In this document: positions 52,361 through 60,087 of the stretch, one piece after another
Layout of the letters: every line of letters begins with the position of its first letter
Numbering within the stretch: the first letter of the stretch is position 1
Source: UBA2588 sp964343075
GTDB lineage: Bacteria; Chloroflexota; Dehalococcoidia; Lucifugimonadales; UBA3495
Direction of reading: 5' to 3'
DNA length: 64,000 bases
NCBI GenBank assembly: GCA_964343075.1
Contig: CAYFGT010000009.1
Coordinates: forward strand, 12,784-76,783
Program-made: the position numbers and the translations under genes
Notes under the pieces: model-generated
Seen by the model: the letters and a program-made list of their open reading frames with translations, nothing else
Database searches by the model: none
Told to the model about the DNA's origin: nothing

Positions 52361-53941
52361 TTGGCTAAAATATTGGTTACTGATCCTATATCTGATCAAG
52401 GGATTTCAATATTACAAGAAGGTCATGAAGTTGATATACGGACAGGATTAACTGCTGAGGAATTGAAACAAATCGTTTGCGATTATGACGGATTAGTTGT
52501 TCGTAGTGAAACGAAGGTTACGGAAGATATAATTATTGCAGCAAGTAAATTACGTGTCATAGCCAGAGCAGGAATAGGCGTTGATAATATTGATGTATCA
52601 GCTGCAACAAATGCAGGTATTGCGGTTATTAACTCCCCAACAGGCAATATAATTGCTGCTGCTGAGCATACAATGGGTTTGATCTTGGCTAGTGCTAGGC
52701 ATATTCCCCAAGCTGCTTCATCAATGCGATCAGGATTGTGGCAGCGTGGTAATTTTATGGGTAGTGAACTGAAGAACAAGGTTTTAGGCATTATAGGCGC
52801 AGGGAAAGTAGGCTCGGAAGTGGCCAAAAGAGCAAAAAGTTTTGAAATGAATGTGATTGCGTATGATCCATTCATAAGTACTGATCGTGCAAACAGGATG
52901 GGAATAGAATTACGAAGTTTGGAAGAATTATTGTCATCAAGTGATTTTGTAACTTTGCATACACCTTTTATGGAATCTACAGAAAACATGCTATCGGATG
53001 CACAATTTGCACTAATGAAAAATGGAGCTAGATTGGTGAATGTTGCTAGAGGGGAATTGATTGATGATGATGCTTTATTAAGAGCTTTGGAATCAGAGAA
53101 AATATCGGTGGCTGCTCTGGATGTGTTCAGAGGAGAACCTTCGATAGACGAAAGATTGAGTGAACACCCTAATATAATTGCGACCCCTCATCTTGGAGGC
53201 TCCACTGTAGAAGCTCAAGAAGCTGTAGCTATTGAAGCAGCTGAACAATTGATAGATATACTTAATGGCTCCTTCGGGAAGAATATTGTGAATGCACCCA
53301 TGTTAGGACCAGAAAACCAATCCGTCGTATCTCCAATGATCCCGGTTGCTGAAATGATTGGGAAATTGGCGATCGGTTTATCTGAAGGGCAATTCAGATC
53401 CGTTAGTTTGATTTATGAAGGAGAAATTTCTGGATATGACACTTCCGTTTTGAAGTCCGCATTTTTAGCTGGATTTATTCAAGGAACTACTAATGAACAG
53501 GTTAATGCAATTAATGCGCCTTTGATTGCTAGTGCTAGAGGTCTAGATCTGTCTGAACAGAAGCAGCGTACAGAAAACGAGTATACTAGCTTGATTACGG
53601 CAGTATTAAATACTTCTGAAGGTCAAATTACACTTTCTGGAACTTCTTCAAGGAATGAAGTGCACTTGGTAAGATTCAATGAATATTGGTTAGATATAGT
53701 GTTAACAGGGCCGTATCTATTGTTTGTGGATAATGATGATAGACCAGGTTCAATTGGTGCAGTTGGTACTGTTGCAGGAAGACATAATGTAAATATAAAT
53801 TTTATGGAAGTTGGGCGTGTTGATTTGAGAGGGAGAGCAATGATGGTGCTAGGCATTGACGATTATGTCCCGAGTGCTATGCTTGAAGAAATGAGAAATT
53901 TACAACAAATACATAGTGTAAGATTGGTTCGCACGGTATAG
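52361..53941 (+). CDS. serA: D-3-phosphoglycerate dehydrogenase (long form with ACT domain)
   Basis: First enzyme of serine synthesis, 526 residues, TTG start. Substrate and NAD domains carry LRVIARAGIGVDNIDVSAA, the Rossmann LGIIGAGKVGSEVAK, NVARGELID, and PHLGGSTVEA with catalytic His. The C-terminal part has the allosteric substrate-binding domain and an ACT domain (DNDDRPGSIGAVGTVAGR), so serine feedback is likely. Full-length typical of the type found in Chloroflexota and mycobacteria. Confidence 0.95.
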   Translation: MAKILVTDPISDQGISILQEGHEVDIRTGLTAEELKQIVCDYDGLVVRSETKVTEDIIIAASKLRVIARAGIGVDNIDVSAATNAGIAVINSPTGNIIAAAEHTMGLILASARHIPQAASSMRSGLWQRGNFMGSELKNKVLGIIGAGKVGSEVAKRAKSFEMNVIAYDPFISTDRANRMGIELRSLEELLSSSDFVTLHTPFMESTENMLSDAQFALMKNGARLVNVARGELIDDDALLRALESEKISVAALDVFRGEPSIDERLSEHPNIIATPHLGGSTVEAQEAVAIEAAEQLIDILNGSFGKNIVNAPMLGPENQSVVSPMIPVAEMIGKLAIGLSEGQFRSVSLIYEGEISGYDTSVLKSAFLAGFIQGTTNEQVNAINAPLIASARGLDLSEQKQRTENEYTSLITAVLNTSEGQITLSGTSSRNEVHLVRFNEYWLDIVLTGPYLLFVDNDDRPGSIGAVGTVAGRHNVNINFMEVGRVDLRGRAMMVLGIDDYVPSAMLEEMRNLQQIHSVRLVRTV

Positions 53942-53964
53942 AAAGAATAATAGGAGAGGATAAA

Positions 53965-55014
53965 ATGGCAGATAAGATAGGAATTATGGGTTCAGGAGCA
54001 TTAGGAAGTTATGTGGCGGCGTTTTTGGCGAAAGAAGGTGAAGATGTAACTATCATTGATATGTGGCCTGAACATGTTAATACGATTAATGAAAAGGGAT
54101 TACATGTTACAGGTAGCCAGGGTCCGTTCACTGTTCCCATTAAGGCGATGCATTTGACAGATGCTCAATCCATATATGATAAGTTTGATTATGTTTTTAT
54201 TTCAATGAAATCTTACGATACTGAATGGGCTACATATTTCATTGATAGATATGTTAAACCAGAAGGATTTTTCATATCACTTCAAAACTGCTGGAATGAT
54301 ACTGTAATAGCTTCGATAGTGGGGGCTGAGCGATCCTTGGGATGTATAGCTTCGCACATTGAGGTTGCTCTTTGGGAACCAGGGCACGTTACACGAGGTG
54401 GTCAAGTGGGTCGTGATCATGGTCATGTAGTGTTCAGAGTGGGGGAGCATCATGCGGAAATTACACCTAGAACAGAAATGATTGCTAATAAACTCAATTG
54501 GATTGACGCTGCCTATGCTACAGATAATCTTTGGGGAGAACGCTGGGCGAAATTATGTCAGAACTCAATGGGTAATGCGATTTCTGCTATGTCCACATTA
54601 GGTTCACAAGACATGGCTGATGATCCGAGATGTAGATTAATTAGGATTCATCTTGCTAAAGAAGCAGCTATGGTTGGGCTTGGCCAGAACCTAAATGTTG
54701 TTGATATCAATGGAACTCCTGCTGAAAAATGGGCTGAAGCTGATAAAGGTGACGTATTTGAAGAATTAGATGAGATGATGTCCCAAAAAGGTGGCCGGGT
54801 AAATTGGTTAGCGTCTATGGCTCAAGACGTACATAAAGGTCGACATACGGAGACAGATTTTATGAATGGGTTGGTCTGCAGGAAAGGTGATGAATTAGGT
54901 ATAGATACACCATTTAACGATGCAATTGTCAATGCAATGCACTCGATAGATGATGGTACTTTGCCAGCAGGTCCCACCAATGTAGATCTAATAATGCGAG
55001 CTGTTGGTAGATAG
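53965..55014 (+). CDS. Ketopantoate-reductase-like (ApbA/PanE family) oxidoreductase
   Basis: NAD(P)-dependent reductase of 349 residues. Rossmann loop GIMGSGALGSYVAAFLA, catalytic Lys in ERWAKLCQNSMGNAIS, and the substrate region DFMNGLVCRKGDELGIDTPFN match ApbA/PanE. The protein is longer than typical PanE (about 300), with an insertion near HIEVALWEPGHVTRGGQ, so a distinct substrate is possible. Strong gagagg ribosome site; the gene of unknown function directly follows. Confidence 0.87.
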   Translation: MADKIGIMGSGALGSYVAAFLAKEGEDVTIIDMWPEHVNTINEKGLHVTGSQGPFTVPIKAMHLTDAQSIYDKFDYVFISMKSYDTEWATYFIDRYVKPEGFFISLQNCWNDTVIASIVGAERSLGCIASHIEVALWEPGHVTRGGQVGRDHGHVVFRVGEHHAEITPRTEMIANKLNWIDAAYATDNLWGERWAKLCQNSMGNAISAMSTLGSQDMADDPRCRLIRIHLAKEAAMVGLGQNLNVVDINGTPAEKWAEADKGDVFEELDEMMSQKGGRVNWLASMAQDVHKGRHTETDFMNGLVCRKGDELGIDTPFNDAIVNAMHSIDDGTLPAGPTNVDLIMRAVGR

Positions 55015-55047
55015 GTGTACATTAAAATAGAACCTGCAGGGTTTTCT

Positions 55048-55455
55048 ATGCAAAGCATTACCCTAGTGTTCGATTTAGATAATGTTGATCCTGAAGATTC
55101 AGAGATCTTAGAATATTTAGAATCTAATGATCTATTGCCTCGAAATCAATTTGTTGATTCTTATGAAGATAAGGACAATTGTCATGTTATGGAATTTGGC
55201 GGTTGTTATATGGGACGACACCTTGAGGCAGTAGCATTCATACAACGAGAATCAGTTGAGACTGAGCTGCTTACAGATTTTGTGGTTTCCCATGTAGATT
55301 TTGAACAGTATCCGATCTCTAAGAATAAATTGATTGAGTCTTTAATATCTATATTGCGTAGTCCTGAATCTTTTGTGATTAAAGATAATGCTGAATTATC
55401 TGTCAACTTAAGCGAAGACGATTTGTCCAGGGGCATTGATATGGTGCTTTCATAG
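55048..55455 (+). CDS. Hypothetical protein
   Basis: I do not recognise this 135-residue acidic protein. It opens with MQSITLVFDLDNVDPEDSEILEYL and contains NCHVMEFGGCYMGRHLEAVAF, with a mixed alpha/beta pattern and no TM or signal. The ATG at 55048 has a ribosome-like gcaggg 5 bases upstream; a GTG at 55015, directly after the previous stop, would add 11 residues and couple translation. It lies between a ketopantoate-reductase-like gene and tRNA-Gly. Confidence 0.7.
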   Translation: MQSITLVFDLDNVDPEDSEILEYLESNDLLPRNQFVDSYEDKDNCHVMEFGGCYMGRHLEAVAFIQRESVETELLTDFVVSHVDFEQYPISKNKLIESLISILRSPESFVIKDNAELSVNLSEDDLSRGIDMVLS

Positions 55456-55456
55456 T

Positions 55457-55530
55457 TGGAGCGGGCGATGAGGATCGAACTCACATAACTAGCTTGGAAG
55501 GCTAGGGCTCTACCATTGAGCTACGCCCGC
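55457..55530 (-). tRNA. tRNA-Gly (TCC anticodon)
   Basis: On the minus strand the 7-bp acceptor stem gcgggcg (from 55530) pairs with cgcccgc (ending 55461), with discriminator T at 55460 and an encoded CCA at 55459-55457. D-arm tagctcaatggtagagc, anticodon stem-loop ctagccttccaagctag giving anticodon TCC, and T-arm tgagttcgatcctca are all intact. It lies downstream of sucD with its own promoter, so it is probably transcribed alone. Confidence 0.95.
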
Positions 55531-55554
55531 TTAATAAAGCTTTCACGATATGGA

Positions 55555-55583
55555 ATTATAAACGTTTTTGTGGGTTTTTTGAA
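55555..55583 (-). promoter_or_regulatory. Candidate promoter of tRNA-Gly
   Basis: On the minus strand TTCAAA (55583-55578), 17-base spacer, consensus TATAAT (55560-55555). The start would fall near 55548, about 18 bases before the tRNA, and lies in the 3' region just after sucD. Spacing and -10 are consensus; -35 matches four of six. Confidence 0.55.
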
Positions 55584-55593
55584 CTAGTCGGAT

Positions 55594-56475
55594 TTATGTT
55601 GTTGCAAGTACTTTAGCAACCACATCTCCGATATCTCCGGGAGTCGGAATAATGTGACAACCAGCCTTTTGTAAAGCCGATACTTTTGATGCGGCTGTTG
55701 CTGTAGCACCTGTTATGATTGCTCCAGCGTGCCCCATACGTTTCCCTGCTGGAGCAGTTGCACCGACTATTAAACTGCATACAGGTTTACTTATGTTGTT
55801 TTTGATGTGTTCGGCAGCCTCTTGTTCCATAGTTCCACCGATTTCGCCTATGAAAACGATAAGGTCAGTATCAGGGTCATTTTCGTATAAATCTAGTATA
55901 TCTATGTAATTGGTTCCTATAATGGGATCTCCTCCAATTCCTACGCAGCTAGATTGCCCGATTCCTAGCAATGTAAGTTGGTGCACTGCCTCATATGTTA
56001 AAGTGCCACTCCGCGATACAACGCCAACATTTCCGGGTTTATGAATAGCACCAGGCATAATTCCTACTTTACAACGGTCTACCGGGTTAATTGCCCCGGG
56101 GCAATTGGGCCCGATAAGTCTTACAGGCTTCGATTGTACATAACGGATCGTACCAACCATATCATTGACTGGGATACCTTCAGTTATACATATGATTAGG
56201 GGTATTTCGTTGCTTGCGGCTTCACATATCGCATCAGGGGCGAAAGCTGGAGGCACGAATATCAATGAAACGTTGGGATTAGCAATGGCCTTTGCTTCTG
56301 CTACTGTATTAAATATCGGCACAGTATTATTAAAAGTTTGACCTCCTTTACCTGGGGTAACCCCAGCGACAACGTTTGTACCGTATTCTATTCCAGTAGT
56401 TGCATGGAAACTTCCTTCTTTTCCAGTGATTCCTTGCACCATAATTCGAGATTCTTTATTTAATAAAATGCCCAT
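55594..56475 (-). CDS. sucD: Succinate-CoA ligase alpha subunit
   Basis: Subunit of the TCA-cycle enzyme that turns succinyl-CoA into succinate with nucleotide triphosphate formation. The 293 residues show the CoA-binding start VQGITGKEGSFHATTGIEYGTNVVAGV, RSGTLTYEAVHQ, and catalytic phospho-His249 in RMGHAGAI. It follows sucC by 7 bases. Complete, cytoplasmic. Confidence 0.97.
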   Translation of the reverse strand: MGILLNKESRIMVQGITGKEGSFHATTGIEYGTNVVAGVTPGKGGQTFNNTVPIFNTVAEAKAIANPNVSLIFVPPAFAPDAICEAASNEIPLIICITEGIPVNDMVGTIRYVQSKPVRLIGPNCPGAINPVDRCKVGIMPGAIHKPGNVGVVSRSGTLTYEAVHQLTLLGIGQSSCVGIGGDPIIGTNYIDILDLYENDPDTDLIVFIGEIGGTMEQEAAEHIKNNISKPVCSLIVGATAPAGKRMGHAGAIITGATATAASKVSALQKAGCHIIPTPGDIGDVVAKVLATT

Positions 56476-56482
56476 TTATAAA

Positions 56483-57640
56483 CTATCCTGGTAGATTACT
56501 GATCGCTTTTGCTGCCTCGGATAGTGTTTCAGCAAAAGTGACGTTTAAATCTGAGTTTCGAAGGATTTGTTGGCCTTCATTAACATTTGTACCCAGCATT
56601 CTTACGACAAGCGGTAAGCTGGAACCTGTCTGAGCGTATGCTGATACGATTCCATCAGCAGCAATATCACATCGTAATATTCCGCCAAATATATTGACGA
56701 GTACTTTGGTTACTTTTGGATCAGATAATATAATTGAAACGGCTTTGGCTACCTTCTCCACGTCAGCCCCTCCTCCTACGTCGAGGAAGTTAGCAGGGGA
56801 TGATCCTGCTTGGTTAGTAACGTCTAATGTGGCCATAGCTAGACCGGCACCATTAACCAAACATCCCACATTACCGGTTAAATTAACGTAAGCTATTCCT
56901 AAGTCTGTAGCTTCAGCTTCTAGTTGGTCTTCTTGCCCGCGGTCTCGGAGCTGGATTAAATCAGAATGTCTGAAAAGGGCGTCGTCTTCTATATTAAGTT
57001 TTCCATCTAAAGCAACAATTTTTTGGTCACTAGTGATCACTAATGGATTAATTTCCAGTAATGAAGCATCAATATCATAGAAAATTTTCACCAGTGACTG
57101 GACCAACTCAGTAAACTCTGAAGTAGCTTCTCTAGGGATATCTAGTTTTGTAATTAAGTTTCGGATTTGGAACGCTTGTAGTCCTACTGAGGGGTTGATG
57201 TTTTCATATATTATATCGTCTGGATTAGATTCAGCGACTTCTTCAATCTCCATGCCACCAGCTTTGCTTGCGAGTATTGTTGGGCATTGATTATTGCGAT
57301 CTAAGGTCATTGCTATATATAGCTCAGTTTTTATATTTGTTAATTCTTCTACAAGGATACTTGTTACTGGTACTCCTATCTCATCAGTTTGGTGCGTAAC
57401 GAGATTGGTCATTAGCATGTCATTAACATAAGATTGAGCTTCTTTAAGACTGGATACTAATTTGACTCCACCTGCTTTCCCTCGACCACCAGCATGAACT
57501 TGGCATTTTAGTACACAGTTTTCACCTATGGTTTGTATGGCATCTTTGATTTGACTTGCATCAGTTATTAAAATGCCATTAGGTACATTAAGTTCGTAGT
57601 CTCTGAATATCTGTTTGGTTTGGTATTCATGTAATTTCAT
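56483..57640 (-). CDS. sucC: Succinate-CoA ligase beta subunit
   Basis: Beta subunit, 385 residues, with the ATP-grasp fold: MKLHEYQTKQIF, KCQVHAGGRGKAGGVKLV (nucleotide loop), SLLEINPLVI (metal site) and VNIFGGILRCDIAADGI. Nucleotide choice (ATP or GTP) is not evident. Lies 15 bases after hflC on the same strand, so sucCD may be read from the hflK promoter. Confidence 0.97.
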   Translation of the reverse strand: MKLHEYQTKQIFRDYELNVPNGILITDASQIKDAIQTIGENCVLKCQVHAGGRGKAGGVKLVSSLKEAQSYVNDMLMTNLVTHQTDEIGVPVTSILVEELTNIKTELYIAMTLDRNNQCPTILASKAGGMEIEEVAESNPDDIIYENINPSVGLQAFQIRNLITKLDIPREATSEFTELVQSLVKIFYDIDASLLEINPLVITSDQKIVALDGKLNIEDDALFRHSDLIQLRDRGQEDQLEAEATDLGIAYVNLTGNVGCLVNGAGLAMATLDVTNQAGSSPANFLDVGGGADVEKVAKAVSIILSDPKVTKVLVNIFGGILRCDIAADGIVSAYAQTGSSLPLVVRMLGTNVNEGQQILRNSDLNVTFAETLSEAAKAISNLPG

Positions 57641-57655
57641 ATTTAGAATCTGCGC

Positions 57656-58597
57656 TTATTTTTGTGTGTAAGGGCCTTCCAAGAATTTAAATATGTCGGA
57701 TTCTGCGGATAATACGACTGTGGTATCTGTACTGAGTATATTCTTGTAAGCTTCTAGGCTTTTTCGGAAAGCGAAGAAATCTGGGTCTTTGTTCAGTGAT
57801 TCAGCCAGGATTTTGATCGCTTGAGCTTCTCCTTCACCTCTAATTTCATTGCTGGTTTTTTGAGCCTCTGCCTTTATTATAGTTGCTTGTTTATCGGCAT
57901 CCGCTTTAATTTTTAGTTCTTTTTCGTCTCCTTCAGCTCTAAACCTACTAGCAATTCTGTTTCTTTCTGCTCTCATTCTAGTATATATGCTGGGAGTAAC
58001 TTCATCAGGGAAGTCAGCTCTTTTGATTCTTACATCAGTGATTTCTATCCCCAGATCTTGTTCGGTAACTTGCTGTCTAACATCAGCCAGAACGACCATT
58101 AATATTTCATTCCGAGTTTCTGTTCCCACGTAAATTGGTATCCCTTCTGTGTCTACTACTTGAGTGCCAATTTCAGTTAATACCGGCTCTGCTCCGATAA
58201 TCTCAATACGGTCTCTTCTAGCAACCTCAGTACGCAAGCTTGAGGTTACAATATCAGCCAATCTACTTCTTGCATTGGTTTCGGTTCGAAGTGTTTTTCT
58301 AAACTTAACTGGATCGGTAATTCTATATCTAGCGTACGAATCAACTACCAAGTTTTCTTTTTCTATGTCAGGCATAGCTACTGGAGGAGCGTCTATCCGG
58401 AGTATTCGTTTGTCAAATGTGACCACGACATCAATGAATGGGACTTTCACATTTAATCCAGGGGTCCGTTTGATGGTTTGAACTTCACCGAATCGTAAAA
58501 TTATTACTTGTTCAGTTTCGTCTACTATGTATAACGCAGAAGATAATCCTATGATTCCTGCTGCGACTATTATTATTAATAAAACTAATGATTTCAT
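57656..58597 (-). CDS. hflC: HflC, SPFH-domain FtsH-modulating protein
   Basis: Membrane-anchored SPFH/band 7 protein of 313 residues: N-terminal TM, then VDETEQVIILRFGEVQTIKRTPGLNVKVPF, RRDRIEIIG, IKRADFPDE and the helical AEGDEKELKIKADADKQATIIKAEAQ coiled coil. With HflK it forms a cage around FtsH and tunes membrane-protein proteolysis. It follows hflK by 12 bases. ftsH itself is 1.5 kb away on the same strand. Confidence 0.94.
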   Translation of the reverse strand: MKSLVLLIIIVAAGIIGLSSALYIVDETEQVIILRFGEVQTIKRTPGLNVKVPFIDVVVTFDKRILRIDAPPVAMPDIEKENLVVDSYARYRITDPVKFRKTLRTETNARSRLADIVTSSLRTEVARRDRIEIIGAEPVLTEIGTQVVDTEGIPIYVGTETRNEILMVVLADVRQQVTEQDLGIEITDVRIKRADFPDEVTPSIYTRMRAERNRIASRFRAEGDEKELKIKADADKQATIIKAEAQKTSNEIRGEGEAQAIKILAESLNKDPDFFAFRKSLEAYKNILSTDTTVVLSAESDIFKFLEGPYTQK

Positions 58598-58609
58598 ATC
58601 TAAATCTCT

Positions 58610-59698
58610 TTACTCTATATTAGGGGTCAATGGTATGGGTGTAAGTTTATTATTTTCACCCAGTATCAATACTGTTTCTGCATCGGGAGAAACAATTACT
58701 TTAGAGATTCCTGGCAAAATGTCTTCCATAGCCTCTAAGTATAATCTTTGCCTGGTTACATCTTTAGAGTTGTAATATTCATTTAATATTGATTCAAATC
58801 TAGCTGCTTCACCTTCAGCGGTAGCAATTCTTGACTCTTTGAAAGCTTCAGCTTCTCTGATGATTTGCTCTGCCGAACCATTAGCTCGTGGAATTATGTC
58901 GTTCTTATATGCTAGCGCTTGGTTTTCTTTTGTATCGCGCTCTTGGCGGGCTCTGAGTACGTCCTGAAATGCGTCTTGTACTTCTTCAGGTGCTTTCACG
59001 TCTTGTAGCTTTACATTGACCACGTTGATTCCGGTTTGATATATATCGAGAATTTCTTGTAATCTAAGTCTGGTTTCTGACTCAACTCGTGCTCTCTGCT
59101 CTGTAATTACATCGTCAATTGAGCTTTGACCAATTACTAGTCTAAGCGCAGCTTCTGATGCATCTTTAAGAGTTTTCCCATCTGGGCTTCCAGGTTCAAT
59201 ACCTCTTTCAGGTTCGCCAGGGTCATTTACCTTGAATAAGTAGTTCGATAGGTCTTTAATAGTGTATTGGATCACCATTTGAACATCTACTATGTTTAGA
59301 TCTCCACTAATCATTAAAGATTCAACTGGGACCGCTGCGGTGCCACCGCCTGCAGTACTTACAAAGCCTAATTCCATTCGACGGGTTTCTGTAGTTAGGA
59401 CAACATTCTTTTTCCCTACAGGGGATGGCCACCACCAATGTAGGCCTTCTTGACTTATTGGGTTTCCTTGAGCAGCACCGAACAATCGAAGTACTGCCTG
59501 TTCACCCGGATTAATGGTATAGACTCCGGTTCCTAACCAAATCGCGGCAAGTATTAGGATTCCGAATACGATGATTCCTCCGAATCCAAACCTACCAAAT
59601 CTGCCAGTTACTCCCGAAAAAGCACCTTTTATTTGATTGATTATGTCGTCTAAGTTGATTTCTGGTTGTCTACCTGTTGGTCCACCTGGTGGGTACAT
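58610..59698 (-). CDS. hflK: HflK, SPFH-domain FtsH-modulating protein
   Basis: Partner of HflC, 362 residues. A glycine-proline-rich N-terminus (MYPPGGPTGRQPE) and TM anchor are followed by the SPFH domain: VYTINPGEQAVLRLFGA, MISGDLNIVDVQMVIQYTI, GQSSIDDVITEQRARVESE, KDVTRQRLYLEAMEDIL. Together with HflC it caps FtsH in the membrane. Shares a divergent region with a small + strand gene. Confidence 0.94.
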   Translation of the reverse strand: MYPPGGPTGRQPEINLDDIINQIKGAFSGVTGRFGRFGFGGIIVFGILILAAIWLGTGVYTINPGEQAVLRLFGAAQGNPISQEGLHWWWPSPVGKKNVVLTTETRRMELGFVSTAGGGTAAVPVESLMISGDLNIVDVQMVIQYTIKDLSNYLFKVNDPGEPERGIEPGSPDGKTLKDASEAALRLVIGQSSIDDVITEQRARVESETRLRLQEILDIYQTGINVVNVKLQDVKAPEEVQDAFQDVLRARQERDTKENQALAYKNDIIPRANGSAEQIIREAEAFKESRIATAEGEAARFESILNEYYNSKDVTRQRLYLEAMEDILPGISKVIVSPDAETVLILGENNKLTPIPLTPNIE

Positions 59699-59739
59699 AA
59701 AAAGTCCTTGTTATTTGTAATTAAAGTTATAGTAGTCTT

Positions 59740-59769
59740 TTGACTATTCTAACATGTGAATAGTATACA
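59740..59769 (+). promoter_or_regulatory. Candidate promoter for the 82-residue gene
   Basis: TTGACT (59740-59745), 18-base spacer, TATACA (59764-59769), with start predicted near 59776 and an aaggag ribosome site 10 bases before the GTG. Supports transcription of the small + strand gene despite its position between minus-strand genes. Confidence 0.4.
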
Positions 59770-59838
59770 ATTATAGTCACTAATATGGGGCTTAATTATT
59801 AAACCACATTTATCACATTTATAAGGAGTGAATTTTAG

Positions 59839-60087
59839 GTGAATTTTGACTCTAAAAAAGAAGATATGACTCGTTTGACGTTGAAATGTGCTCATCAGCA
59901 TGGAATGGTGTATGTAATTCCAGCTGATCGGAGCTGGGTTTGTGATTCAGATTCTAGATTTGGTCATGCAGTTGCAGGGTTCATGGGTGCTTTGACTGCA
60001 ATGGAGGATCCTAGAATACAAACCTTGATGCAGGAATGGGGATTATATTACAGGTCTTTACCTCTTGAATCTGAAAATGAGGATTAG
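59839..60087 (+). CDS. Hypothetical small protein
   Basis: An 82-residue protein with GTG start and aaggag 10 bases upstream. One Cys-His pair occurs in LKCAHQHGMVYV and a single further Cys in SWVCDSDSRFGH. C-terminal half is helical (AVAGFMGALTAMEDPRIQTLMQEWGLYYRSL). No TM or signal. I do not recognise the family. It is transcribed toward ftsH and their stop codons overlap by 4 bp (TTAG). Its own promoter and ribosome site argue that it is real. Confidence 0.7.
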   Translation: MNFDSKKEDMTRLTLKCAHQHGMVYVIPADRSWVCDSDSRFGHAVAGFMGALTAMEDPRIQTLMQEWGLYYRSLPLESENED

